Positions 18,101 to 25,902 of a DNA stretch of 64,000 nt are shown here, one piece after another; within the stretch, counting starts at the first letter, position 1, and every line of letters begins with the position of its first letter. The translations under genes were made by a program, and so were the position numbers. The DNA comes from JABFRG01 sp046351415. GTDB taxonomy: Bacteria; Myxococcota_A; Polyangia; Polyangiales; Polyangiaceae. The stretch is from NCBI GenBank assembly GCA_046351415.1, contig JAXLYO010000003.1:186001-250000 (forward strand), written 5' to 3'. Under the pieces are notes generated by a model. That model ran no database searches. It was given only the letters and a program-made list of their open reading frames with translations, and was not told where the DNA came from.

Positions 18101-18961
18101 GAGTTCATCGATTGGACGCCGTTTTTCCACACCTGGGAGCTCCGTGGCGTCCACCCGAAGATTCTCGAAAACGAAAAGTACGGCGACGAAGCGAAGAAGC
18201 TTTTCGCCGAGGCGAACGCGATGCTCGACACGATCATCGAGAAGAAGCTCCTTCGAGCCCGCGCCGTCTATGGGCTCTTCCCGGCGAATGCGACGGGCGA
18301 CGACGTCGAGCTCTACACGGACGAGAGCCGACAGAAAGTGCTCGAGACCTTCCATTTCCTCCGCCAGCAATCCGCGAAAGACGACGGGTCGCCCAATCGA
18401 TCCCTCGCCGACTTCATCGCGCCAAAAGACACCAAGCTTGCCGACTACATCGGTGGGTTCGCGGTCTCCACGGGCTTCGGCCTCAAGGAGCTCTGTGACG
18501 GCTTCCGTGCCAAGCACGACGACTACAGCGCCATCATGGCCGAGGCCATTGCCGATCGCTTGGCCGAGGCATTCGCAGAGTGCTTGCACAAGCGCGTGCG
18601 CGACGAATGGGGCTACGGAAAGAGCGAAGACCTCTCGCATCAAGACTTCATCGACGAGAAGTATCGTGGCATCCGTCCGGCCGCGGGCTACCCAGCATGT
18701 CCTGACCACACGGAGAAGGGAACGCTCTGGCGGCTCCTCGATGTCGAGAAGAACACGGGCATCCGCATCACGGAGTCGTTCGCGATGTGGCCTGGTTCGA
18801 GCGTGAGCGGTCTCTACTTCGCGCACCCCGAGGCGAGGTACTTCACTCTCGGCAAGATCGAGCGAGATCAGGTGGTCGACTACCGCGGGCGCAAAGGGAT
18901 GACGACGCAAGAAGTCGAGCGTTGGCTCAATCCGAACTTGAACTACGAACCTGCCAACTGA
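15128..18961 (+). CDS. metH: Cobalamin-dependent methionine synthase
   Basis: A full-length 1277-residue enzyme (E. coli MetH is 1227). It transfers methyl from methyltetrahydrofolate via cobalamin to homocysteine, giving methionine. All four modules are present: homocysteine domain with zinc ligands Cys271 (NCSLGP) and Cys336-Cys337 (GGCCGNTP); folate/pterin domain from ~400 (MMIGERTNVAGSPKF); cobalamin domain with the His-on motif DVHDIG (His809); and the C-terminal SAM-binding reactivation domain with RPAAGYPACPDHTEK. A Lys/Glu-rich insertion lies near 690-705. It is cotranscribed with the upstream ArsR-methyltransferase. I see no cobalamin or SAM riboswitch. Confidence 0.97.
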   Translation: MSVHAHPLHQLLRQRIAIIDGAMGTTIRTYGMKEADIRGKRFADSKKDLLNNGDIFSLTQEKMICDIHRRFLEAGADIIETNTFGATSITQSEFFVDDPREHGGRKDPAFYQGIIEDKFLNDLAWEINETSARQCREWADRVANADGKRRFVAGSIGPLTVSLSNSPDADDAGFRVCTFEQVKAAYLHQVRALIAGGCDVLLVETIFDSLNAKAALVAISEVFEKEPNLAMPIMISAAVGRGGETMISAQTGEALWNAVKHVEPISIGLNCSLGPDLMYPFLSELAEKSNAAISCYPNAGLPNPLSPTGFDLEPADMGRYLAEFAQGGLINIAGGCCGNTPEHIAAIAKALDGRHPRELAHVQNESVSVPADVGEKQAPLPLRLSGSQPFTQQEGVYMMIGERTNVAGSPKFAKLIKEGKFEEAVSIARQQVENGANVIDICMDEGMIDGVAAMKRFLSLLGSEPEVAKVPFMIDSSKWEVIEAGLQLLQGKGIVNSISLKEGEEKFRECARKLLKYGAAVVVMAFDEQGQAATLADKIRICERAYRILVDDVGLPPEDIIFDPNVLTVATGIEEHNNYAVDFIEATRWIKANLPHAKVSGGVSNISFSFRGNNKVREAMHSAFLFHAIQAGMDMGIVNAGMLEVYEEIEPELRELVEDVLLNRRPDATERLVDYGEKLKAQTSEAGEGDKKKEEEWRKGSVEERLSHALVKGIDTYIDADTEEARAKLGKPLSVIEGPLMAGMSVVGDLFGAGKMFLPQVVKSARVMKKAVAYLTPFMEAEKAAMAASGQTVKTQGKIVLATVKGDVHDIGKNIVGVVLACNNYDVIDMGVMVSCEKILERAKQENADIIGLSGLITPSLDEMTHVAREMERQGFKVPLLIGGATTSRAHTAVKIAPFYSEPVVHVLDASRAVPVTTSLLSTDGREAFVTQHREDYEKLRRLHSGPKKKLLPIEAARENRTKIDWKPSDLPKPEFTGVRILDDFPLATLREFIDWTPFFHTWELRGVHPKILENEKYGDEAKKLFAEANAMLDTIIEKKLLRARAVYGLFPANATGDDVELYTDESRQKVLETFHFLRQQSAKDDGSPNRSLADFIAPKDTKLADYIGGFAVSTGFGLKELCDGFRAKHDDYSAIMAEAIADRLAEAFAECLHKRVRDEWGYGKSEDLSHQDFIDEKYRGIRPAAGYPACPDHTEKGTLWRLLDVEKNTGIRITESFAMWPGSSVSGLYFAHPEARYFTLGKIERDQVVDYRGRKGMTTQEVERWLNPNLNYEPAN

Positions 18962-18984
18962 AGGGCACGAGAGCGCGAGGGAGA

Positions 18985-20397
18985 ATGCGAATGCACAGAT
19001 TCGATCGCGTGTTTCGAGGCATCGTTCTCGCGCACCTTGCGGCTTCTTGTTCGAAGCCGCCTTCACCTGGCCCCACAGCGCCCCCCCAGTCAGCAGAAGC
19101 GATCGCCATTCCGAGCGCACCAAGCGCGACGGCGAAGACCGACCCGAACGACGCACGCGTCGCCACGCTCATTCGCGTCGAAGGTCCAAACGCGGAGCAG
19201 TTCTCCGTGGAGGTCAGGTCGAACGCTGCGCCTTGGGATGGAGACATCGGCCCCCTCTTGAAGCAATACGCAGGCGTTGCGTACTACCATCGCCCAGAAG
19301 ACGGTAGAGCAGATTGCACTGCATGGCTCGGCGCCGTGTGCGGTGCGACGAGCAACGCCAGCCAATGTGTAGACGATGTACGCAAGAAGACCGATGGTCT
19401 GTGCGCACCGAAGCGCGTCGTCCTGCAGATCGCGGTGCGGGAGAACAAAGTATGGTTCGTCACCGAAGAGCGTCGGCCGACGGAAGTTCGCGCGCTCATT
19501 TCGGCGCTCGCTCCTTCGTTTCGTGAGTGGGAGCACGCATGGCTCGCGGTGCAGCTCTTCTTTGCCCCCGAGGGGATCGATGGTTCTCTGTCGTTCCAGC
19601 GTCTGGGTGACCGTTGGACCGTGACTGGGACGACGAAAGTTCGGATGGAAGGTCGCGTCCGAACACTGTGGAAGATTCGCATGGACCTCTACGACGACGG
19701 CCGGCTCATCGATCGCTCGACGCTCTCCCGCACGTCGTCGGTCATCATGCGCGGGCGTAGACCCGCGGGGCTACGCGCACCTCGCCGCACCCCATGCACT
19801 CGCTTGGGAGGGTACTTTGCTCGGGCGGCGCACGCGGAAGCGGCCAGCGTCGAGGCATTCGCACGACTCGCGGAGGAGCTCGAAAGCTTCGGGGCCCCGC
19901 GGTCGCTCGTGAGGCGCGCAAAGGCGGCCATGGCCGACGAAGTGCGCCATGCCGAGGCCATGCACGGTTTGGCGAAGTCGTTCGGTGGCCATTCCTTGCC
20001 CCTTCGGGTGCGGCAGCACGAGCGTCGTTCGTTCTATGCGTTCGCGAAAGAGAACGCGGTCGAAGGCTGCATCGTAGAGACATATGCGGCCCTCGAGGCA
20101 CATCATGTCGCCGCAGTCGCTGCAGACCGCCGAGTTCGGGCCTCCCATCGAGCCATCGCGCGCGACGAAACGCGGCACGCAGAGCTCGCGTGGGACATTG
20201 CTGCCTGGGCGGAGTCGCGCCTCTCGGGTCGTGAGCTGCGTCGCATCGATCGAGCGAGGCAGAGTGCGCTCCGGGCGCTCGAGGACGAACTCGCACGAAC
20301 CATGGCGGAGGAGCTCCACACCGTCGCTGGCGTTCCTCGCCCCGAGGTCGCGCGCGCGTTGTGTGACGCCTTCTTTCCGTCTCGGATCGCGGCTTGA
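18985..20397 (+). CDS. Lipoprotein with C-terminal ferritin-like domain
   Basis: A 470-residue protein with a lipobox (Ala-Ala-Ser-Cys, Cys22) and a ~250-residue N-terminal region of unknown fold containing several Cys residues. The C-terminal ~170 residues form a ferritin-like four-helix bundle with paired acidic/His motifs: EAASVEAFARLAEEL, ADEVRHAE, CIVETYAALEAHH and RDETRHAELAW. These provide ligands for a di-iron site. Similar lipoproteins are frequent in myxobacteria and their reaction is unknown. ATG 18985 follows a GAGGGAG site 23 nt after metH; the open frame upstream is a metH shadow. Confidence 0.75.
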   Translation: MRMHRFDRVFRGIVLAHLAASCSKPPSPGPTAPPQSAEAIAIPSAPSATAKTDPNDARVATLIRVEGPNAEQFSVEVRSNAAPWDGDIGPLLKQYAGVAYYHRPEDGRADCTAWLGAVCGATSNASQCVDDVRKKTDGLCAPKRVVLQIAVRENKVWFVTEERRPTEVRALISALAPSFREWEHAWLAVQLFFAPEGIDGSLSFQRLGDRWTVTGTTKVRMEGRVRTLWKIRMDLYDDGRLIDRSTLSRTSSVIMRGRRPAGLRAPRRTPCTRLGGYFARAAHAEAASVEAFARLAEELESFGAPRSLVRRAKAAMADEVRHAEAMHGLAKSFGGHSLPLRVRQHERRSFYAFAKENAVEGCIVETYAALEAHHVAAVAADRRVRASHRAIARDETRHAELAWDIAAWAESRLSGRELRRIDRARQSALRALEDELARTMAEELHTVAGVPRPEVARALCDAFFPSRIAA

Positions 20398-20398
20398 C

Positions 20399-20830
20399 AT
20401 GGGCATCGTCCTCGACACGAACGTTCTCGTTTCCGCGATGCTCGGCCCCGGTCGCGTTCCCGACCTGCTTGTCGACCTTCTTCTCGAGCGTCGAGTCCCG
20501 CTGCTCTACGATGCCCGCATTCGGGCCGAGTACGAAGACGTCGTGAGGAGACCGAAATTCAAGGCCATCCCTTCCTCCCGACGTGAGGCCATGCTGGAGC
20601 GGTTGCTCTCGCTCGGGAAACCGCTCGAAGCCGTACCCGTATTCGAGGGAACGCTCTCCGACCCGGACGATCGCATTTTCGTCGAGGTTGCCCTTGCGGG
20701 GAGGGCTTCCGCGCTCGTGACGGGCAACCTCAAAGACTACCCCGTCGGGTTGGGTTTCGACGTGCTTCCCCCGGCGACCGCACTCGCCATGCTCCACGAT
20801 GGAGCGCTCAGGTTCGCCCCTGCTCCGTGA
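20399..20830 (+). CDS. PIN-domain protein, putative toxin (COG1569 type)
   Basis: A 143-residue PIN-fold protein. Acidic metal residues are visible in VLDTNVLVSAML (Asp6), in RAEYEDVV, and in SDPDDRIFVEVALAG near the C-terminus, giving the expected RNase-type site. Family members are annotated as toxin-antitoxin toxins cleaving RNA. No antitoxin-like small ORF is visible next to it: the upstream gene is the ferritin-like lipoprotein, 1 nt away, and the 3' end overlaps the convergent Thg1 gene by 23 nt. It may therefore be an orphan. Confidence 0.75.
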   Translation: MGIVLDTNVLVSAMLGPGRVPDLLVDLLLERRVPLLYDARIRAEYEDVVRRPKFKAIPSSRREAMLERLLSLGKPLEAVPVFEGTLSDPDDRIFVEVALAGRASALVTGNLKDYPVGLGFDVLPPATALAMLHDGALRFAPAP

Positions 20831-21581
20831 CGATGGTGCGCACGAGCTCGTCGTAGGCATCCTTCATGGGAAGTTCCATGTCGACGAAGAGCTCGCGCTT
20901 TTTCGTGACAGTGGGGCTGTTCGTCTTGGGATTCGTTCCAGTGACTTCGACGTCGCGCCATCGAACGCCGATGCCACGCTTCTGCCAATTGGGGATGTCG
21001 TTGAAGTTCGTTCCGTGGCGGAAGAGCAGCTCGTTGCGGTCGGCGATCGAAACCCCCTTGAGCTTTTGAGTTGCCTCGTGGTCGGTCATGCCCTGACCTC
21101 GCAGGAGCCAGTAGCAATGGCCGTTCAGCGCGTTCCGGGTTGCGTCCTCATGCCGCCAGCGAAAGTAGTCGACGACGTCTTCCGTGCTGGGAAACTGGGA
21201 GATGCGGGCGTCGAAGGCTCCGAGAGCCCCGAGCTCGAGCGAGAACTTGGCGCTCGCTTCACCCGCGAGCACCGAAAGGTACTTGCGCAATTTGCGACCG
21301 AAGAGCGTCTCGTCCTGACGAAACAAGAGGGAGAGCTCGTCGCTTTGGGTATACCCATAGAGGACCGAAAAGCCGCAGCCGCCGGCGAGGTAGAGCAGCG
21401 TCGAGACCATGCAGTCCCGAAAGCGCGTGTCGTACGGCGCATCGAACTTTTGCGCAACGCGCGTCAAATGCGAGAATGAGCGACCGTCGATGCGTGCCAC
21501 CATGTGCATGCCGGGAAGTACACAGTGGTCGTGTGCCGTCTCGTAGACGCGCATGCGGCGATCGAGCTGCTCGAACTTCAT
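20808..21581 (-). CDS. thg1: tRNA-His guanylyltransferase family protein (Thg1/TLP)
   Basis: A 257-residue member of the Thg1 family, which adds nucleotides in the 3'-to-5' direction. The two-metal site residues are visible in ARIDGRSFSHLT (Asp32) and GYTQSDELSLLF (Asp81, Glu82), the positions corresponding to Asp29, Asp76 and Glu77 of the human enzyme. Bacteria usually encode G-1 in the tRNA-His gene, so bacterial Thg1-like proteins are rare; characterised ones repair 5'-truncated tRNAs and have been reported in myxobacteria. The length, N-terminus (MKFEQLDRRMRVYE) and C-terminal SPTVTKKRELFVDME region are complete. Confidence 0.92.
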   Translation of the reverse strand: MKFEQLDRRMRVYETAHDHCVLPGMHMVARIDGRSFSHLTRVAQKFDAPYDTRFRDCMVSTLLYLAGGCGFSVLYGYTQSDELSLLFRQDETLFGRKLRKYLSVLAGEASAKFSLELGALGAFDARISQFPSTEDVVDYFRWRHEDATRNALNGHCYWLLRGQGMTDHEATQKLKGVSIADRNELLFRHGTNFNDIPNWQKRGIGVRWRDVEVTGTNPKTNSPTVTKKRELFVDMELPMKDAYDELVRTIVTEQGRT

Positions 21582-21672
21582 GACGGAACGAGCCTATCAC
21601 AGCGTGGGTCATTCGATGACGAGGTGGCTCTCGAGACTCGAGGGGAGGGGGCGCTGGGTTTCGACGAGGTCG

Positions 21673-21690
21673 TGCGGACTCGAGTCCGCA
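21673..21690. promoter_or_regulatory. Operator-like palindrome 1, TGCGGA-N6-TCCGCA
   Basis: TGCGGACTCGAGTCCGCA is a perfect 18-bp palindrome. Its arms recur with the same 6-bp spacing at 21706-21723, 33 bp away centre to centre, about three helical turns. It lies 92 bp from the Thg1 start and 201 bp from the hydrolase start. Confidence 0.6.
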
Positions 21691-21705
21691 GCACCGTCCG
21701 CGCTT

Positions 21706-21723
21706 TGCGGAATGAAGTCCGCA
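21706..21723. promoter_or_regulatory. Operator-like palindrome 2, TGCGGA-N6-TCCGCA
   Basis: TGCGGA-ATGAAG-TCCGCA has the same arms and spacer length as the copy at 21673 with an unrelated spacer, which argues for a dimeric protein reading the arms. The regulator is not identifiable. Confidence 0.6.
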
Positions 21724-21890
21724 GCGGAAGCGGTCTCGGGGGAAATCCTGGGGCCCGGCGCGCGCGGATCCTGCGGAAATGGTCGAGAAAAAGCGGCTCG
21801 TCGGGGGAAATGCTCCACCGGCATACCGGTTGCAATGATGGAGGATGACGCAGGCGCCAACTCGGCGATGCGTTCAGGAGGAACTCACCC

Positions 21891-23063
21891 ATGCGCATCG
21901 TTCACGTCTCCCTCGCTCTTCTCGGACTCTCGGCTCTCGCCATGGTGGCATGCAGCAGTGCTGAAGAAGGAACCATCGTTCCGGCATCGAATGCAGACGC
22001 ATCGACTCCGGTGACGACCGAGGGAGACGCATCCAATGCCGACGCGAGCGCGCAACCCGATGGAAGCGCTCAGCCCGACGGCGGCAACGCGCCGGTCGTT
22101 CTTGGAACGGTGACAGAGAAGGGAATGTGCAACAAGCCGACCACGCTCGGAAATGCGAAGTGCTACTCGGCAACCGTCGCAGGCTGCCCGTCGGTTCCTG
22201 CGATGGATGTGGACCTGCTCGTGGCGGACCCGCCGACACTCCCCGCGAAGGGTACGATCATCTTTGGCTCGGGCGGTGGCGGCGGCGCCTTCTACGAGGA
22301 TGCCGGCAATGGCAACACGGTCACCGTGGCCATGCTCGAGCGCCTTCGTTTGAAGGGCTATCGCATCGTCGAACGCGCGTGGGCCGGACCTCCACAATCG
22401 GGACAATGGTTCGAAGGCACCGCAGGCCCCCGCGCCAACTCGTGCCGCTACGGAACGCTCTCTACCTGGATCAAGACCAAGTTCCACCAGAACCAGGGCA
22501 AGTTCTGCGGCACCGGGAACTCGGGCGGCTCGGTTGAGCTTGCTTACGCCCTCACGCATCAAGGACGCGGCGACATCTTCGACTACACGCTTTTCACGTC
22601 CGGCCCCGCGTGGCGCTTCGACTACCAGTGTGAAAGCAAGCCGGGCGCTGCTTGGCAGGCCGAGTGTGACCAAGTGCTCGCAGGGCGCTCGTGGGACTGC
22701 GGCGGGAACTCTGCTCCCGTGTGTGCGATCGACCCCGGCATCAAGAACCTCGTGGACTCGTCGTGGCGCCCCGATACGCCGTGCGCGACGGGAGGTGCGG
22801 CCAACGCCTCGAAGCTTCTCGACAACAGTCCTCTCGGGCCGGGCGCTGCGACGGACTTCCCCAAGACGAAGCTCGAATTCTTCGAGGCCTCGAACGACTG
22901 CAACAACGGCGTCGTTCCGGGGGGCCTCGCCTTCGCCAAACGCGTCACGGGCATGGGGGGGACGCCGAAGGTCACCATCCTGCCGGGCGTCGGTCACTCG
23001 ATCCACGCGAACGTAGACGGGGCAGCGGCCATCGAAGCAGCGATGGAGGCATCCTGTAAGTAG
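21891..23063 (+). CDS. Secreted lipoprotein of alpha/beta-hydrolase type
   Basis: A 390-residue protein with signal peptide and lipobox (Met-Val-Ala-Cys, about residue 21) and an Asp/Ala/Gln-rich linker to ~65. The remainder looks like an alpha/beta hydrolase: GTIIFGSGGGGGAF as an oxyanion-type loop, nucleophile elbow CGTGNSGGSVELAYAL (serine in GNSGG), acid in FFEASNDC and catalytic His in LPGVGHSIH. Many Cys residues suggest disulfides. Probably a surface-anchored esterase or similar; substrate unknown. A strong CAGGAGG ribosome site precedes the ATG. Confidence 0.7.
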   Translation: MRIVHVSLALLGLSALAMVACSSAEEGTIVPASNADASTPVTTEGDASNADASAQPDGSAQPDGGNAPVVLGTVTEKGMCNKPTTLGNAKCYSATVAGCPSVPAMDVDLLVADPPTLPAKGTIIFGSGGGGGAFYEDAGNGNTVTVAMLERLRLKGYRIVERAWAGPPQSGQWFEGTAGPRANSCRYGTLSTWIKTKFHQNQGKFCGTGNSGGSVELAYALTHQGRGDIFDYTLFTSGPAWRFDYQCESKPGAAWQAECDQVLAGRSWDCGGNSAPVCAIDPGIKNLVDSSWRPDTPCATGGAANASKLLDNSPLGPGAATDFPKTKLEFFEASNDCNNGVVPGGLAFAKRVTGMGGTPKVTILPGVGHSIHANVDGAAAIEAAMEASCK

Positions 23064-23096
23064 CCACCGGGCAAAGGCAGTGTATTCTGAGCAGCG

Positions 23097-23453
23097 ATGA
23101 AGGGCCTAACCCCCATCGCTGCTTTCCTTTGCGTTTCCGCGTGCGCCAGCGTGTTCTCGTACGGATGCTCCTACGATTGGGGGCCGATCGCTTCGTCGAC
23201 GCCAGATGCAAGCGACGCAGCGACGGACGCAGCCGCTGCGGCCCTCGATGGAAGCTTGGAATGCCGCGGTGCAAGCGACTGCACGAGCCCGAGCGAACCT
23301 GCCTGCTGTTACGCCACCTCGAACGGCAAAACGGGTAGCAAGTGTCGCTCGGAGACCCAATGCTCGAACCAAGGGGGAAGCATCCTCTGTCGCAGCTCTT
23401 CCGAGTGTCCTTCCGCCAAGTCGTCATGCACCCCCCCTGGAGTGTGCCAGTGA
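23097..23453 (+). CDS. Cys-rich lipoprotein of unknown function
   Basis: A 118-residue protein with a signal peptide, a possible lipobox (Ser-Tyr-Gly-Cys, about residue 24), an Asp/Ala-rich linker and a C-terminal Cys-rich module: CRGASDCTSPSEPACC, then CRSETQCSNQGG, CRSSSECPS and a terminal CTPPGVC. The spacing suggests a small disulfide-stabilised extracellular domain. It overlaps the FHA-sigma54 regulator by 4 nt, so it is probably the first gene of the signalling module and perhaps its envelope component; that role is inference. Confidence 0.65.
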   Translation: MKGLTPIAAFLCVSACASVFSYGCSYDWGPIASSTPDASDAATDAAAAALDGSLECRGASDCTSPSEPACCYATSNGKTGSKCRSETQCSNQGGSILCRSSSECPSAKSSCTPPGVCQ

Positions 23454-24799
23454 TCAAACCGAAGACCTCGCCCGCATCCTCTCCTTCCAGCAGCGATGCG
23501 TTCTCGGACGGCACCGAGGCCGTCTTTCGACGCGACGAGAAGAGTGCCCCCGCTATCGTGCGCGTCAAAGACGTGACCGCCGCGCCGAGCGAGTTCTTTC
23601 TGCGGACGGGGTCGTGCACGGTGGGCTCCGCGCCCCCGTGTGACATCGTCATCCAAGAGTCGTCCGTGTCGCGAACTCACCTGACGCTGACGCTCGTGCC
23701 GGAAGGCGTCCTCGTCGAAGACCGCGGCAGCCGCAATGGAACGTTCTATCTCGGGCAGCGTATCGAACGGCTCTACGTCGGACTCGGCAGCCGCATTCAA
23801 GTAGGGCGCGTGACGATCGCGCTCGACGCGGACGAAGCGGCGCTCGCGGGGGGAGCCACACCCTACGAAGAAGACATGTACGGTCGTATGATCGGTACCT
23901 CTCGTGCGATGAAGCGCCTGTTTGGACTTCTCGTTCGTCTCGAAGGCTCGCTGGTCCCCGTGCTCGTCTCCGGTGAGTCTGGCGTCGGCAAGGAGCTCGT
24001 CGCGGAGGCGCTTCATGAAAAGTCCAAGGCATCCGGCGGCGCCTTCGTCGCGGTCAACTGCGGCGCGTTCGCGAAAGAGCTCATCGCGAGCGAGCTCTTC
24101 GGGCACGTCAAAGGTGCGTTCACCGGCGCTGTGGCTTCTCGAAAGGGCGCGTTCGAGTCGGCGGACGAAGGAACGCTCTTCTTGGACGAAATCGGAGAGC
24201 TGCCGCTCGATGTCCAGCCTTCACTCCTCCGCGTCCTGGAAACGGGCGAGGTGAGGCCCGTCGGAGGCGATACCGTGCGCAAAGTCCGGGTTCGGCTCGT
24301 CGCCGCGACCCATCGTGACCTGCGAGCCGAGGTCGAAGCAGGGCGCTTCCGTGAAGACCTCTATTACCGTCTTGCGGTCGTGAAGTTGCGTGTTCCTCCG
24401 CTTCGCGAGCGCCCCGAGGATATCGACGCGCTTGCTCGCCATTTTGCCACGCAGGTAGGTCTCCTCGACCTCGACGCCAAGACGCTGCAGCGCTTCCGAA
24501 GCATGGAATGGCCTGGCAACGTCCGAGAGCTTCGGAATGCGGTACAAGCGCTAGCCGCCCTTGGAGACTTCGAGGGTGGCGAGTCGAAGGGCGCTCATCT
24601 CGACGATTTGCTCGCGGCCTCCGTCGATTGCAATCGAAGCTACGCCGACCAGAAAGAAGCTCTCGTCGAACGTTTCACGCGCGTGTACTTGCGCGCGCTT
24701 CTCGCCCAGACGAAGGGTAACCAGTCGGCGGCTGCAAGGCTCGCAGGCCTCGATCGAACGTACCTTGGAAGGCTCCTCGTGAAATATGGTCTTGGCTGA
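23450..24799 (+). CDS. FHA-domain sigma54-dependent transcriptional activator
   Basis: A 449-residue enhancer-binding protein. An FHA domain (~50-125: GSAPPCDIVIQE, SVSRTHLTL, DRGSRNGTFYLGQ) replaces the usual receiver domain. The AAA+ domain has Walker A GESGVGKE, the sigma54-contact loop GAFTGA, Walker B GTLFLDEIGE and a WPGNVREL segment. The C-terminus has a Fis-type helix-turn-helix (NQSAAARLAGLDRTYLGRLL). FHA domains bind phosphothreonine, so control by a Ser/Thr kinase is expected; one lies three genes downstream. GTG 23450 gives a GTGA overlap with the upstream stop and has GGAG at 23439-23442; the frame upstream is a shadow. Confidence 0.92.
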   Translation: MIKPKTSPASSPSSSDAFSDGTEAVFRRDEKSAPAIVRVKDVTAAPSEFFLRTGSCTVGSAPPCDIVIQESSVSRTHLTLTLVPEGVLVEDRGSRNGTFYLGQRIERLYVGLGSRIQVGRVTIALDADEAALAGGATPYEEDMYGRMIGTSRAMKRLFGLLVRLEGSLVPVLVSGESGVGKELVAEALHEKSKASGGAFVAVNCGAFAKELIASELFGHVKGAFTGAVASRKGAFESADEGTLFLDEIGELPLDVQPSLLRVLETGEVRPVGGDTVRKVRVRLVAATHRDLRAEVEAGRFREDLYYRLAVVKLRVPPLRERPEDIDALARHFATQVGLLDLDAKTLQRFRSMEWPGNVRELRNAVQALAALGDFEGGESKGAHLDDLLAASVDCNRSYADQKEALVERFTRVYLRALLAQTKGNQSAAARLAGLDRTYLGRLLVKYGLG

Positions 24800-24809
24800 G
24801 CGTCACGTC

Positions 24810-25850
24810 ATGAACATCTTGCGCCGGAAGAGTGCCCTCGTCGCACTGGTGATCGCCGCATCGTGCTTCGGGCCCGTTGCGCGAGCGCAAGAACTGCGTG
24901 CCGCAGCATCCGCGGCATTTCGGGAGGGGGAAGCGGCCGAGCGGGCAGGGAAGTTCCGAGAGGCCGCGACGCACTATCGCGAGGCGGATTCGCTCGTTCC
25001 AAACGATACGGTCTTGGCGGCGGCGCTCGAAATGGCCGAGAAGGCAGACGCGCCGACGCTCGCACTTCAGCTCGCGGAGCGCGCAAAGACCCGCAAGCTA
25101 CCGCGCCTTCAGACCATTGCTGCACGTATTCGGAAAAACATGGTCGCTCGCAGTTCGAAGCTAAAAGTCGAGTGTGAGCGTCCGTGCACCGTGGAGCTCG
25201 ATGGCGCGCCCTTCGTCGTGGGCGACGAGCAGTGGATCGAACCAGGACCTCACGAGCTCACGTATCGAAAGGGCGAGATGCGCACCCCCGAAGCGCGTGC
25301 CTTGACGATCGAGCCAGGAAAGCAACTCGTACTGACGATGATCGAGCCGCCTGCGCCGGCGCCCGAACCCACGCCGCCGGCTCCCGCAGCATCGATTCCC
25401 CCGCCGCCCGCAACCCCGCCTGTGCCCACGTCCTCACCGCCGACCCCACCACCGGAACGAAACGTGCTGCCCAACACGGTCGAATCGCGCCCACCGCTTC
25501 CGCCGTGGGTGTTCTTCGTGGCCACGGGCGTCACGGCCGCCACCGGCGCGGTCACGTTGGCTTCTGCAATCGACGTGAAGACGAAGCACGACGAGTTCGT
25601 CGACGCAGGCTGTCTCGGGGCGCTCCCGCCAGCATCGTGCGATGGAAGCGCCACCTCGGGCTCGAGCGCGCAAAGCCGCACGAATGTTCTCCTCGGCATC
25701 ACGGCAGGGGCTTTCGTTGCGACGGCAGCTCTCGGGCTCTTCTTGGTCGATTGGAAAGGCGATCCCGCGCCCAAACGATCGCGGGCCGCATCACGATGGG
25801 CGCTCGTGCCTCAGCCTCGCGGCGCCACATTTCATCTCGAATGGCCGTAG
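24810..25850 (+). CDS. Periplasmic TPR/PEGA-like protein with C-terminal membrane segments
   Basis: A 346-residue protein: signal peptide (ending near VARAQE), TPR-like helices at ~25-105 (AFREGEAAERAGKFREAATHY), a PEGA-like strand region (~115-180: KVECERPCTVELDG, EPGPHELTYRKG), a Pro-rich spacer (~185-225) and two hydrophobic helices (VFFVATGVTAATGAVTLA and LLGITAGAFVATAALGLFLV). This architecture is common in myxobacteria next to Ser/Thr kinases. It probably assembles in the envelope and serves signalling or surface binding. The start at 24810 is preferred for its signal peptide; ATG 24786 overlapping the upstream gene is the alternative. Confidence 0.7.
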   Translation: MNILRRKSALVALVIAASCFGPVARAQELRAAASAAFREGEAAERAGKFREAATHYREADSLVPNDTVLAAALEMAEKADAPTLALQLAERAKTRKLPRLQTIAARIRKNMVARSSKLKVECERPCTVELDGAPFVVGDEQWIEPGPHELTYRKGEMRTPEARALTIEPGKQLVLTMIEPPAPAPEPTPPAPAASIPPPPATPPVPTSSPPTPPPERNVLPNTVESRPPLPPWVFFVATGVTAATGAVTLASAIDVKTKHDEFVDAGCLGALPPASCDGSATSGSSAQSRTNVLLGITAGAFVATAALGLFLVDWKGDPAPKRSRAASRWALVPQPRGATFHLEWP

Positions 25851-25902
25851 ATTCTCGCGCTTTTGCGGTTTGTCGTAGGGTGCCGTATCATCGAACTCGC
25901 TG

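Larger units (their letters stand above)
21582..21890. other. 309-bp divergent spacer with paired palindromes
   Basis: The region between Thg1 (minus) and the secreted hydrolase (plus) holds two TGCGGA-N6-TCCGCA palindromes, and an 11-bp direct repeat TCGGGGGAAAT at 21736-21746 and 21801-21811. The hydrolase ribosome site CAGGAGG lies near 21876. I see no small ORF or RNA gene that I can support. Confidence 0.5.
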
